From Micromonospora sp. CB01531 (GTDB lineage Bacteria > Actinomycetota > Actinomycetes > Mycobacteriales > Micromonosporaceae): DNA of 60,240 bases. The stretch spans positions 1 to 60,240 of the forward strand of contig NZ_LWLS01000088.1 of the NCBI RefSeq assembly GCF_001905095.1, read 5' to 3'. The first letter of the stretch is position 1, and each line of letters starts with the position of its first letter. The position numbers were made by a program, and so were the translations under genes. This document shows positions 1 through 8,770 of this stretch, in pieces. The notes under the pieces were generated by a model. The model was not told the DNA's origin. It saw nothing but the letters and a program-made list of their open reading frames with translations, and did not search any database.

Positions 1-247
1 CCGCGTTACACCACTATCAGGGACGCCACTCCGGCCCGCCGGGGCGGCGACCGTTGGGCGAGGGCGGCGGCGTTGCGCTCCCCGAAGCCGAAGCGCCTGC
101 CCTCGTAGCAGGAGGTGTGAATCGATGCGGGCCAGGATCGGGAGGCCGTAAGAACAGTCACCTGCCGCCTTCGGCCGGCGGCCTCTTGGCTGCTCTCGTC
201 GTACCTTTACCTGGCAATCGCTTCCGCCAGAGTCGGTGCTCCAGGGA
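1..247. other. no gene recognised at left edge
   Basis: I see no convincing coding region between the left edge and the end of the lipoprotein gene at 248. The short open frames here lack family resemblance and a ribosome binding site. Confidence 0.4.
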
Positions 248-793
248 TCAGCGATACAGCTCTCCGGGGCAGCGCTCGGCGACGTAGCCGACCTCGCCTC
301 CCTCGGTGGCCATCGCTTCGCCACCTGCCAGGGGCACCCCCACATACCAGGCCCAGCAGTTGGAGTCTCCCGCCTTACGCAGATCACGAGCCTTGTAGTC
401 AGCCTCATTGCCGAAGACCTTGCAGAAGGCCGCTTTCTGCTCCCTCAGAAACACCTCGACACACTCGCGGGCGACGCGCTCTAACGTCTTGAGGTCCTTG
501 CTACCAGCGACCAACTCGACGTTCGCTTGCCCGCCCTTGTTCTCCTTGTTGACCTCGTTGCTGCGGACCATCGACCTGTTGAAGTGCAGCTCAGGCGGCG
601 CAGTTGTGGCTGGAGCCGACCGGGTGGCCGGCACGCTGACGCGCGGCTTCACCACCTCAGCCGTCGGTGGCGTGGGCCCAGAAGACGAGCCGGAGCGGTG
701 CTCGGCCTGGTCGCCGCAAGCACTCAACCCGAACAGCGCAAACATCGGTGGCATGAGCGCAGCGAGCAGCAGTCGCGAAGAGGAGCGTCGCAT
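248..793 (-). CDS. small secreted lipoprotein, function unknown
   Basis: Predicted 181-residue lipoprotein. I place the start at the ATG at 793 because the N-terminus then reads as a textbook signal: basic MRRSSSR, a hydrophobic core, and the lipobox LSAC with the modified Cys near residue 25. A Ser/Thr/Pro-rich linker (about residues 30-65) follows, then a compact C-terminal part with several Cys (CVEVF, FCKVF, CWAW, CPGE) that could form disulfides outside the cell. No enzyme motif is visible and I do not recognise the family. It stands alone, next to an IS3 remnant on the opposite strand. The open frame extends 40 codons upstream of this start, but that part looks non-coding. Confidence 0.7.
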   Translation of the reverse strand: MRRSSSRLLLAALMPPMFALFGLSACGDQAEHRSGSSSGPTPPTAEVVKPRVSVPATRSAPATTAPPELHFNRSMVRSNEVNKENKGGQANVELVAGSKDLKTLERVARECVEVFLREQKAAFCKVFGNEADYKARDLRKAGDSNCWAWYVGVPLAGGEAMATEGGEVGYVAERCPGELYR

Positions 794-933
794 GTGCGGT
801 GATGCTGCCACCATCGCAGACAGTCGGGTACCGGCGGCCGGCCGGGATCTTGTGATCGGTCGTCCGTAGTTCGGGAACTGGCCCCTGGGATCTACGCAAA
901 GCAGCGGCACCACGGGTGCCAGTCAGCTTTCAC

Positions 934-1264
934 TGAACCGCCCCGGGTTTGGTAGCGGCCCGACCTCTTGTGGAGGATCGAGCCATGTCACGCCCTTCCC
1001 CTTATCCGCGTGAGTTGTGTGAGCGAGCGGTGCGGATGGTCGCCGAGGTGCGGGCGAACTACGAGTCCGAGTACGCGGCGATTACCGCCGTCGCCCACAA
1101 GCTCGGCATCGGCACGGCAGAGACGTTGCGGAAGTGGGTGCGCCAGGCCCAGGTCGACGCCGGTGATCGGCCCGGGGTGAGCACGGATGAGTCGGCGGAG
1201 TTGAAGCGGCTGCGGCGGGAGAACGCTGAGCTGCGCCGGGCGAACGAGATCTTGAAGGCGGCGT
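934..1264 (+). mobile_element. IS3-family element remnant: left end and orfA
   Basis: The coding part starts at the ATG at 985 (MSRPSPYPREL). It is a typical IS3-type OrfA: an N-terminal helix-turn-helix region (ERAVRMVAEV to GTAETLRKWV, about residues 10-50) and a C-terminal leucine-zipper-like helix (ELKRLRRENAELRRANEILK, about residues 72-91). The motif TGAACCGCCCCGGG at 934 looks like the left terminal repeat of this IS class. Family OrfA proteins normally continue after ILKAASA into a short tail and a frameshift into orfB. Here the frame runs into foreign sequence (AIHFGS, stop at 1290) and no orfB follows. The element is therefore truncated, and what remains probably cannot transpose. 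Confidence 0.8.
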
Positions 1265-1272
1265 CGGCAGCC

Positions 1273-1361
1273 ATCCACTTCGGTTCATAGGCTAGGTTCG
1301 GACCCTCGGGCACGGAATCGACGGGCGCGGCGAGCATCGGGGCGACAGGCCGGCACAGCAC
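1273..1361 (-). pseudogene. N-terminal scrap of an ATP-dependent DNA ligase
   Basis: On the minus strand, a GTG at 1361 opens a stretch reading VLCRPVAPMLA, then PNLAYEPKW. This matches the start of actinobacterial ATP-dependent DNA ligases, in which an EPKWDG motif carries the AMP-accepting Lys. The reading frame breaks right after EPKW, at the border with the IS3 orfA remnant, and nothing of the remaining ligase gene is found. It looks like a gene cut by the IS insertion and then largely lost. The identification rests on about 30 residues. Confidence 0.55.
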
Positions 1362-1731
1362 CAGCCCACCCGGCGACGTCTCCCACCGCCAGGCCGGACT
1401 CACCCTCTCCGGCCCCATCCGCCCCGACCGCGAGCGCCGCCCATGTCCCGTCCCTCCCCCGACATCGTCAGGCAGCGGGACCGGGCCTCGGGCGCAGATC
1501 AGGCACAACGAATGGATGTGACCTGCGCGTTACGAGATCAAGTTGTCCACCTCGGTGTGCCTGCCCCGACCCCGCTCGCCCTGCGGAAATCCGGCTTGGC
1601 ATCTTGTCCGGGCAGCCTCGGCGGTCGTACACCCGACAGCGTCGCCGATCAGGGCCCGGAACCCGGTTAGCGTCGCGGAAGTTGTGACCGTTGTGCACGG
1701 CATGATTCGGGAACACGAGGAAGGAGACCCA
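1362..1731. other. intergenic region, no intact gene
   Basis: Between the ligase scrap and the beta-propeller gene I see no supported gene. The only clear signal is the ribosome binding site AAGGAG at 1721-1726, upstream of the ATG at 1732. Confidence 0.4.
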
Positions 1732-2859
1732 ATGGTGAGGCTCAAGCTCCGGTCTGCCGGCGTTGCCGTCGCAGTCGCCGGCCTCGTCGTCGCGTCGACA
1801 CCCGACGCGGTGACGGCGGCCACAAGCAAGACCCGCGCCGAGGGCATGACTGTGATCGCCACCGGGCTCGACAATCCGCGGGGCCTTGCCGTGACGCCCG
1901 AGGGAGTCGTGCTCGTCGCCGAAGCCGGCAGGGGTGGCCAGGGGCCATGCCTCGTCGGCGGGCAGGACCAGGTGTTCTGCCTGGGAGCCACGGGGGCGAT
2001 CACCACGGTTCGGGGACACCAGCAGAAGCGGGTGGCCACCGGGCTTCCGTCACTGGGCACGCCGACCCAGTCCGAGGTCCTCGGACCGCACGACATCGCG
2101 CTGACCGCAGCCGGGCCGCTGGTCACCATCGGCCTCGGCACGGACCCGCAGCGTCGGGCCCAGCTGGGTACCGCCGGGGCGCTCGTCGGCCAGACCGTGC
2201 GGCTCGGGCCGTCGGGGGCAAACTCCTTCGCCGACCTGGCCGGCTGGGAGGCGGCGAACAACCCAGACAGTGACCAGCCCGGCACCGGGCCCGACAGCAA
2301 CCCGTACGGCCTCGTGTCGTACCGGGATGGAGCCGTGGCGACCGACGCGGGCGGCAACACCCTGCTGCGCCTCGACCGCAGGGGCCGCATCTCCCCGCTC
2401 GCCGTGTTCCCGACCACCCCGACGCCGAGCCCGTTCGGCGGACCGGACATCCCGATGCAGTTCGTGCCGACCACGGTGACGACAGGTCCGGGCGGCGCGC
2501 TCTACGTCGGCCAGCTGACCGGATTCCCGTTCCCCGTCGGCGGGGCGAAGGTATGGCGCGTCACGCCCGGCCAGGCCCCCACCGTCTACGCCGAAGGCTT
2601 CACCAACATCGCCGACATCGCCTTCGACCACAAGGGCAGGCTGCTCGTCCTCGAGATCACCGCCAACGGCCTGCTCAGCGGCGACCCGACCGGCGCGCTG
2701 ATCCGGGTGGAGCGCGACGGATCGCGCACCGAACTCGCCCGGGCCGGCCTCGTCACGCCCACCGGTCTGGCGGTCGCCCGGGACGGCACCATCTACATCT
2801 CCAACAAGGGCACCATGGTCGGGCAGGGCGAGGTGCTGCGGCTGCTCGTGCGCCAATGA
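1732..2859 (+). CDS. secreted ScyD/ScyE-family beta-propeller protein
   Basis: 375-residue exported protein. The ATG at 1732 is chosen because AAGGAG lies 5-10 bases upstream and the protein then begins with a clean signal peptide (MVRLKLRS, a hydrophobic stretch, cleavage near AATSK). The mature part resembles the ScyD/ScyE family of NHL-like beta-propellers: MTVIATGLDNPRGLAV, a TGLPSLGTPTQ segment, GPHDIAL, NPYGLV, and late blades with GFTNIADIAFD and LLVLEI. In cyanobacteria some relatives sit in scytonemin clusters, but in actinobacteria they are common secreted proteins of unknown role. No partner gene is nearby. I infer an extracellular binding or lyase-like function without evidence for a substrate. 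Confidence 0.85.
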   Translation: MVRLKLRSAGVAVAVAGLVVASTPDAVTAATSKTRAEGMTVIATGLDNPRGLAVTPEGVVLVAEAGRGGQGPCLVGGQDQVFCLGATGAITTVRGHQQKRVATGLPSLGTPTQSEVLGPHDIALTAAGPLVTIGLGTDPQRRAQLGTAGALVGQTVRLGPSGANSFADLAGWEAANNPDSDQPGTGPDSNPYGLVSYRDGAVATDAGGNTLLRLDRRGRISPLAVFPTTPTPSPFGGPDIPMQFVPTTVTTGPGGALYVGQLTGFPFPVGGAKVWRVTPGQAPTVYAEGFTNIADIAFDHKGRLLVLEITANGLLSGDPTGALIRVERDGSRTELARAGLVTPTGLAVARDGTIYISNKGTMVGQGEVLRLLVRQ

Positions 2860-3112
2860 CCCACTGAGCAATCGCCGGTAGGCCCCGCTCCGTCAATGTG
2901 TCCCACCGCCCGGCCTCCAGGCGTCGGCCGGGCGGTGGGCAGCGAGGTGAGCAGCGGCCGAGCGGCTCCCGCCAGCGGGCGTACTGTACAACCTCGCCCC
3001 ACTCCTATCCCTCGGGCGGGCGTACTCACGCATCCAACAAGGACAAGGCGAACTCATCCACCGCATCCTCGTCTCCCGCGACCTACGCCTCGTCAGCGTC
3101 GACAGCGACAGC

Positions 3113-3328
3113 ATGGCCTGGGCAGCGTCTGCAGTTGCTCATGAGGGTTGTCGTGGAGGCGGTCCAGGCCCCCACCTGTCGGTCCCGTACATCGCGGAGA
3201 CCACCCTCCGGCGCTGGGTGTCCAAGGGCCGCGTCCCCTGCCACCGCCTCGGCCGCAAGGTCCGCTTCACAGACGAGGACCTGGAAGCCGCCTACCAGGC
3301 GTGTCCCGCCCTCGCCGGGCGCCGCTGA
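3113..3328 (+). pseudogene. excisionase-type helix-turn-helix fragment
   Basis: The C-terminal half (about residues 28-65) reads ETTLRRWVSKGRVPCHRLG, then KVRFTDEDLEAAYQ. This is the winged helix-turn-helix of small excisionase/MerR-like proteins. The first 25 residues do not fit the family, and the same open frame continues upstream without a start codon to a stop near 2950 (GVLYNLAPLL, ELIHRILVSRD, LRLVSVDSDS). I therefore read it as a decayed or fused small gene. It could still be translated as a 71-residue DNA-binding protein from the ATG at 3113. Confidence 0.4.
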
Positions 3329-3504
3329 CATGGGGGCGTCCAGGACAGACGCCCTGCGCACTCATCGCTGACGCAGGCCCGATGTCGGCAATATGGGCAC
3401 CCCTGCCCCATGCAACACCTCCTAGACCGTCCTAGGAGGATCGATCCCCGACGGGCCCGGGAGGGCCGCAGATGGGCCGCAGATGGGCCGCAGAGAGCGC
3501 GGCT

Positions 3505-4131
3505 ATGATCCAAAACGTGAGCAAGCAAGGGCCGCCGCTGGCGAAGCAGCAGAAGGTCGGGGTTGGGGTTGCGGCTGGTCTGCTCTCCATTCTCGCCATC
3601 GTCATCACTATCGGAGCGATCAACGAGAAGAACGCGCCGACGCCTCCGGCTGCCGCCACGACGGAGGCCTCGGCAGGGCAAGAGCCGGTAGGGGCCGCGC
3701 CTGAGTCGAACCCTGCGCCTGCCGAGCCCGAGGCCGACACGGTCTTGACCGTAGAGAACAACAAGGACTTGGCAGCGCTCTTGGCCGCGGTGGATGACTA
3801 CGACCTGTTCAAGGAGTTCGCGGCCAAGTACCAGGGCCGAACCATCAAGTTCGATGGCACCATCGCTGCAATGAACCATCACGGCGATTACAAGACGCGG
3901 TACGGCATCTTGGTCTTCGCCGGAGATAGCACCGGGTCGGGAGTGACCGGGCCCAACTTCCAGTTCAAGGACGTCAACATCACCAGCGATCTGCGCCTAA
4001 CGGGCTCGAACATCCCCGACACCATCGGCGTGGGGCAGAAGCTTCGCATCACTGCTGAGGTAGAGGGCTATGCCGGGCCCGAGTACCAAGACCTCTTCCT
4101 GCTCGATCCGGTTTCTACTGAGGTGAGATAA
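3505..4131 (+). CDS. DUF4839-domain membrane-anchored protein
   Basis: About 208 residues. A short cytoplasmic start (MIQNVSKQGPPLAKQQK) is followed by one transmembrane helix (about residues 18-42), a Pro/Ala/Glu-rich linker, and a C-terminal domain from about residue 80. That domain matches DUF4839: NNKDLAALLA, YQGRTIKFDGTIA, NHHGDYKTRYGILV, GPNFQFKDVNI, TGSNIPDTIGVGQ, LFLLDPVSTEVR. The domain is OB-fold-like and widespread in actinobacteria, with no established function. The start is uncertain because neither the ATG at 3505 nor the GTG at 3519 has a clear ribosome binding site. A repeated 12-base motif (ATGGGCCGCAGA) occurs just upstream, around 3472-3495. Confidence 0.75.
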   Translation: MIQNVSKQGPPLAKQQKVGVGVAAGLLSILAIVITIGAINEKNAPTPPAAATTEASAGQEPVGAAPESNPAPAEPEADTVLTVENNKDLAALLAAVDDYDLFKEFAAKYQGRTIKFDGTIAAMNHHGDYKTRYGILVFAGDSTGSGVTGPNFQFKDVNITSDLRLTGSNIPDTIGVGQKLRITAEVEGYAGPEYQDLFLLDPVSTEVR

Positions 4132-4157
4132 GACCATCGCTGTGACCGACGCGGCGG

Positions 4158-5656
4158 TCAGTCGCGCCGCAACTGGCGGGCACCGGCGGCGGCGATGGTG
4201 GTCACCAACAGCAGCCCGGCGGCGATCAGGGCGTAGGCGAACCAGACCGACGCCCCACGTGGTTGGAACGCTGACTGCTGCCCGAGATCGATGACCGGCA
4301 GGATCAGGTCCAGCGTGTAAATGGACGCGACGAAGTCGGGCGCCTTGCCGGGCTCGACGGCCCGGGGTGGATACAGCCCGAACATCATGGCGCCAACGAC
4401 GAGCAGGGCCGCAAGCCATCCGGCGGCCCGGACCGGTCGGTAGCCGTATCCAACGGTCAGGTCCTGCAGACGCCCCACAACCGTCCTGGCAGGGCAAGGA
4501 TGTCGCGCCGGTGGCGCTCACCGGCGAGCAGCACAGTACGCGCAACGTCGTCGCGGCCCGCGCTGCGATACACCTGCGCCAACTGCGTGTAGGCCTGAGG
4601 CCGGAATCCGTGTGGGTCCAGCCGCAGCCACCGCAGCCGGTCAGCCCCGTTGTCGAGCTCGGCTAACGTTTCGTACGTCAGCCCGTCCAGGTGCAACGCC
4701 GAGGGCCAGGTCGCCGGCTCGTCACGCAGCAGCCCGATCCGCCCATGGCTCAGATCCACGACGCCAGCGGGTGGCTCAGCGGGCAGCAACACCAGCTCCC
4801 GGGCGACGACGTGGCGGCAGTCCAACGCGGTCCTCCCGACAGGGACGGTCAAGGTGGCCCGCTCGAAGCACACCCAGCTGTTGATCTCGGCATAGCGCAA
4901 ACGGACCGTCCCGTTGGCGGTGAACCCGTCACACAGGTCGGCGTTCGCGCCGACCCGCAGGTCCTCACCGGAGAGTGCGACGCCATCGGGATTCTCGAGG
5001 ACGGCGCCTTCCCAGCGCAGAGAACCACCAATCTCGGCGTTGTCGAGCCGCAACGCCCCCCGGCAGGTGAAGCCGTGCTGAGCGAGCACGTCGGTGCCAA
5101 CACGGAGCCAAGTACCATCGAGCGCCGTCACCGGACCGGTCAACTCCGCCCCGTCAAGGATCAGAGCACCGCCGATCTGCGCGCCCACCAGACTGATCTC
5201 GCCGGTGCTCTGGCAGCCGGTCAATCCGAGGCTCGCATCCAAGATCACCATGGAGGCCATCAGGCCAGGCATGGCAGACCTGTGGAGGCTCAACCGCCGC
5301 AGGTGAGAGCCGAAGACATTCATCCGCTCGTCAAACCGGCACTCATGCAGACTGACTGGCACCATGATGTCGGCATGCTCCAGCTCCAGCGCACCAGTGA
5401 TATGCGCGCCGGTCAGCTGCAATGCCGGCAGATCACCGGCCTCAACCGCAGCGCCGCCCAACAGCAGGAACCGAATCACCTCGCTGCGGACCACCCGGTC
5501 CCGCCGACCCCGTACGTCCACCGGGGTCCCTGTGCCGAACGCGTCGACCACCGCCCGCTCCGTGTCGCTGACATCCGCTATCCGCATCAAGGGATTGTCG
5601 AGCACAGGCCAACAAACCGGTATGGCCAGATCGGCCGGCCGAGCCCGACGCGACAC
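4158..5656 (-). pseudogene. membrane-associated pentapeptide-type protein, frameshifted
   Basis: Two overlapping frames make one gene. Frame 1 (5656 to 4457) gives 399 residues with right-handed quasi-pentapeptide repeats (LQLTGAHITGALELEHADI, GGALILDGAEL and similar) and ends after LPGRLWG. Frame 2 (4478 to 4158) continues with RLQDLTVGYGYRPVRAAGW and two transmembrane helices. In Streptomyces and relatives this is one protein of about 500 residues, often annotated membrane-associated oxidoreductase. One G appears to be missing in the run TGTGGGGCGTC at about 4466-4472 (minus-strand sense). It may be a real mutation, an assembly error, or less likely programmed slippage. The start could be the ATG at 5587 (MRIADVSDTE) instead of 5656. 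Confidence 0.7.
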
Positions 5657-5932
5657 ACTGTCATGGATCCGCGATGAGCGCGGTCATGCCATCTGTGGAT
5701 CATCGAACAGAACCCCGAAGGTCTCGGTGATCGTGACAAGGTCGACGAAGCCGTCAGTCCGCGACGGGTTCGAGCCCTGGAGCTTCGCTCCCGCGATCCG
5801 GGCCGCGTTCGTGCTCGAGCGGGTCAACTCCTTGGCCAGCTTGCGGGTCGACGTGCACGGGTGTGTGCGCCATGACCGCCTTGGGGAACGCCGTGGAGCG
5901 AGATGAAGACCGGGAAGCAGCGGCCGGCGACG
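5657..5932. other. intergenic region with a short unexplained minus-strand open frame
   Basis: No intact gene. On the minus strand a stretch reads KLAKELTRSSTNAARIAG, then GFVDLVTITETFGVLFDDPQ, before a stop near 5690. It looks protein-like but has no start and no family I recognise. It may be the tail of a lost gene. Confidence 0.3.
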
Positions 5933-8131
5933 TCAGCCCGGGGTAGCGGTCTGCCTGGATGGCCACCAGTTTCGCTCGCCGAGCAGCACCGCGAGAGCGG
6001 GGACGAGCAGGGCCCGGACGAGGAACGTGTCGGCGAGCAGGCCCAGGGTGATCACGAAGCCGATCTGAAACAGCGCCTCCATCGGAACCGCCATCAAGGT
6101 CGCGAAGGTGGCGGCCAGCACGAGGCCAGCGGAGGTGATCACGCCGCCGGTTCGCTCAAGGGCCTCCGTCACCGCGCGGCGGGTCTCGTGCTGCCGGCGC
6201 TGTTCACTGATCCGGCTGAGGAGAAACACGTTGTAGTCGACGCCCAGGGCGATGATGAAGATGAACGTGTACAACGGCAGGTTTGGGTCTGAGGCCGGCT
6301 GGCCGAGGATGTGGGTGAAGATAAGGGAACTGACGCCGAGGGCGAAGCCGAAGGAGAGGATCACGGTCGCGATCACGTAGAGCGGCATCACCACCGCGCG
6401 CAGGAGCAGAGTGAGGACGAGGAGGATCAGGGCAAGGCCGACCGGGACGATCAGCCTGGTGTCACGCCTGAGTGCCTGGCGGGCATCGTAGTTCTCGGCC
6501 ACGGTCCCGCCGATCAGGACGGTCCGGCCGTCGGCCGCGCGGTGAGCGATCTCGCGCAGCAGTGGGACGGCGTCGGTGGCCCGCTCTGAGAACGGATCCA
6601 TCCGCAGGTCTGCGTCGAAGATGACCAAGTTTGTCGCGGGCCTTCGCTGGCCTTGCGCCGCCGCACCCAGGAAGCCGCTGTCCGCCTCGACCGACCTGGC
6701 TACCGCGTGCATGTCGGCGATGGGTGAGTGTGTGCCTTCGGTGAGAGCGCTCTGGACCTTCCCGCTTGCCTCGTCGGCTACGACGATGCGAAGCGGCGCT
6801 GCCCGGCCGGGTGTGAAGTGGTTGCGGATCACCTGTTGACCGCGGACCGAGTCCGGCGCCTCGCGGAAGGACGCGGCGGAGTCGAGCGCCGGACGCCCGC
6901 CGATGGTGGCCAGCGCGCCTGCGGCGAGGAGAGCGGTGACCGCCGCGGCGATCACTGCGGGGCGTGCGTGAACAAGGCTCGCGATGCGCCCCCATAACGT
7001 GACTGCGGGTGCGGCCTCGGGCTCGCGGCGGGGAATCGCGGGCCAGAACGCCCGTCGTCCGAGGGCGGTGAGCATCGCGGGCAGGAGCGTCAGACCGGCA
7101 CAGACCATGATCGCGACGCCGAGGGCGAGGATCGGGCCCATCTCGCGCGTGGCGTTGAAGTCGGCAAGGGCGAGGACCAGCATCGCGCCGACGACGATCG
7201 CTCCGGCGGAGAGAATAGCCGGGCCGGTGCGCTGGGCGGCGGCGACCATCGCCTCCTCAACGTCCCGCGCCCGCCGCAGTTCGTCGCGAAACCGCGCCAC
7301 GATCAGCAGACAGTAGTCGGTGCCGGCACCGAACATCAGCACGATCAGGATCGCGGTCGTCTGGCCGCTGACCTCGGTGAGGCCGGCGGCGACGAGACCG
7401 TAGGCAAGGCCGGCGGCGACGAGATAGGCGACGGCGACGACGGCCAGCGGTACCAGAGCAATCAGCGGCGAGCGGTAGGTCGCGAGCAGCAGGAGCAGCA
7501 GCATGACGACGGTGACCGCCAAGAGGGTCCCGTTGATTCCTTTGAGCGCAGCACTTCGGTCGGCCTCGAAGCCGGCTCGGCCGGTGACGAAGGCCCGCAA
7601 TCCGCTCTCGTCGCCGGTGGCCGGCGGGACGACCTCGCGGATTGCCGCGACGGCCTGCTCGCTGGCGGGCGTCGAGCCGTCGGTCATCAGGACTGTGCTC
7701 AAGATGACGCTGTTGTCGGGTGAGGTGAGCAGCGAGCCGCCCGGGCTCATGTCGAGCGGATCGGTCTTGCCGCATGCGCGCTGGTACGGGGTGGCGACCA
7801 TCGTCAACTTCGGGATCGCGCCGGACCGGCACAGGGCGCGGGCATCGGCGTCGGCGCGCTGCCCGTCGTCCGCTGTGATCCCACCCTCGCGGAAGTAGGC
7901 GATTACCGCCGCTGTCTCGCTGCCGCGCCGGAACTGCTCGTTGATGATCCGCTTGGCCTCCGCCGACTCGGACCCTCGGACGAGGAAGGTCTCGCTCTCG
8001 TCGGCGGCGCGTTCGCTGAGCTTGGCTTGTAGCGGCACCGCGAGCATCGCGAGCGCAAGCCACACCGCGATTACGACCCACCGTGACCGCCGACCGGTGG
8101 CGACTACGGAAGCCCTGGTGAGAGTGCGCAT
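5933..8131 (-). CDS. MMPL-family RND transporter
   Basis: 732 residues with the MMPL/RND layout: N-terminal transmembrane helix (about residues 15-35), an external domain with AESETFLVRG-like sequence, a block of five to six helices (about 190-370), a second external domain, then a final block of helices (about 540-720). The paired Asp-Tyr motifs of proton-driven MmpL proteins are present: GAGTDYCLLI near residue 272 and ALGVDYNVFLL near 630. Family members export lipids, siderophores or drugs across the actinobacterial membrane. The substrate cannot be told here. The gene begins 12 bases after a small lipoprotein gene, so the two are probably co-transcribed and may work together. Confidence 0.92.
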   Translation of the reverse strand: MRTLTRASVVATGRRSRWVVIAVWLALAMLAVPLQAKLSERAADESETFLVRGSESAEAKRIINEQFRRGSETAAVIAYFREGGITADDGQRADADARALCRSGAIPKLTMVATPYQRACGKTDPLDMSPGGSLLTSPDNSVILSTVLMTDGSTPASEQAVAAIREVVPPATGDESGLRAFVTGRAGFEADRSAALKGINGTLLAVTVVMLLLLLLATYRSPLIALVPLAVVAVAYLVAAGLAYGLVAAGLTEVSGQTTAILIVLMFGAGTDYCLLIVARFRDELRRARDVEEAMVAAAQRTGPAILSAGAIVVGAMLVLALADFNATREMGPILALGVAIMVCAGLTLLPAMLTALGRRAFWPAIPRREPEAAPAVTLWGRIASLVHARPAVIAAAVTALLAAGALATIGGRPALDSAASFREAPDSVRGQQVIRNHFTPGRAAPLRIVVADEASGKVQSALTEGTHSPIADMHAVARSVEADSGFLGAAAQGQRRPATNLVIFDADLRMDPFSERATDAVPLLREIAHRAADGRTVLIGGTVAENYDARQALRRDTRLIVPVGLALILLVLTLLLRAVVMPLYVIATVILSFGFALGVSSLIFTHILGQPASDPNLPLYTFIFIIALGVDYNVFLLSRISEQRRQHETRRAVTEALERTGGVITSAGLVLAATFATLMAVPMEALFQIGFVITLGLLADTFLVRALLVPALAVLLGERNWWPSRQTATPG

Positions 8132-8143
8132 CGGGTCGCCGCC

Positions 8144-8548
8144 CTAGAGTCCGCCACCGACCCCCTCTATCTGGCTGACGGTGCCATGCGCGATGTAGAC
8201 ATAGATCCTCGTCGGGTCGACCTCTATCGGCACGGGCTGGCTCTTGTCGTCCTCGCGCGCGACGACGATCTCGCAGTCGTGACGGGCCGCCTTCTCACGG
8301 GCCTCAGCGAGCTGCATCCCGAGCAGCTCTGCCGTATCGAAGGCATTCTTCGCGGGCCGGTACTGGCTGACGCCCCTGTTCTGTCCCGTCTCCACCATCG
8401 GGCATTGAAGCGCTGTCAGGTCGCGCTCCGGCCCCGTCGCCCCCTCGGAATCGTCGCTACATCCCGCCAGAGCCAGTGCCCCGACGGCGATCGCAACGGT
8501 GGCCGCAGCGACGCTGAGCAGCCGCCTGTTAACCCTCTGCCCACCCAT
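8144..8548 (-). CDS. lipoprotein upstream of the MMPL transporter
   Basis: 134 residues from the ATG at 8548; the upstream TTG at 8584 gives a poorer signal. The signal peptide ends in the lipobox LAGC, so this is a membrane-anchored extracytoplasmic lipoprotein. The C-terminal half (TAELLGMQLAEAREKAARHD, CEIVVAREDD, PIEVDPTRIYVYI) loosely resembles the small peptidase-inhibitor I78 fold, in which a VDPTR-type loop is typical. That assignment is tentative. Two Cys (CPMVE, DCEIV) could pair. Its place 12 bases before the MMPL gene suggests an accessory role for that transporter. Confidence 0.75.
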   Translation of the reverse strand: MGGQRVNRRLLSVAAATVAIAVGALALAGCSDDSEGATGPERDLTALQCPMVETGQNRGVSQYRPAKNAFDTAELLGMQLAEAREKAARHDCEIVVAREDDKSQPVPIEVDPTRIYVYIAHGTVSQIEGVGGGL

Positions 8549-8770
8549 AGCAGGGACGCTAGCGGAGCGAACCGTCTCGTTCAAGACAACTAACGTCTCC
8601 GGTCAACAAAAGCTACGTTTTTAGCGAGCGAGCTTTTGCCGCCCTCAAGCGGAAGTTCTTGACGATCCGCCAAAAGGGGCACATGCTACGTCTTAACCTT
8701 CAGGCGGTCGCACCACGTCGCTCCGACCGCGGGGCTGGTAGCCGCCGCATTGGGAGAGGAAGTGAGTGGC
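8549..8770. promoter_or_regulatory. divergent intergenic region with inverted repeat and possible promoter
   Basis: Between the divergent lipoprotein and ThuA-fusion genes. An 8-bp inverted repeat, CAAAAGCT (8607-8614) and AGCTTTTG (8631-8638), could be an operator. A -35-like TTGACG lies at 8659-8664, but the matching -10 is weak. The sequence GGGAGAGGAAG at about 8751-8761 is a good ribosome binding site for the ATG at 8771. Confidence 0.35.

Noticed and set aside
3465..3495. Short repeated ATGGGCCGCAGA units as a CRISPR-like or tandem repeat array
   Set aside because: Only two to three copies, no spacers of constant length; probably local slippage.
4460..4475. Two separate genes instead of one frameshifted membrane protein
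   Set aside because: The second frame starts exactly where the first departs from the family pattern and has no ribosome binding site.
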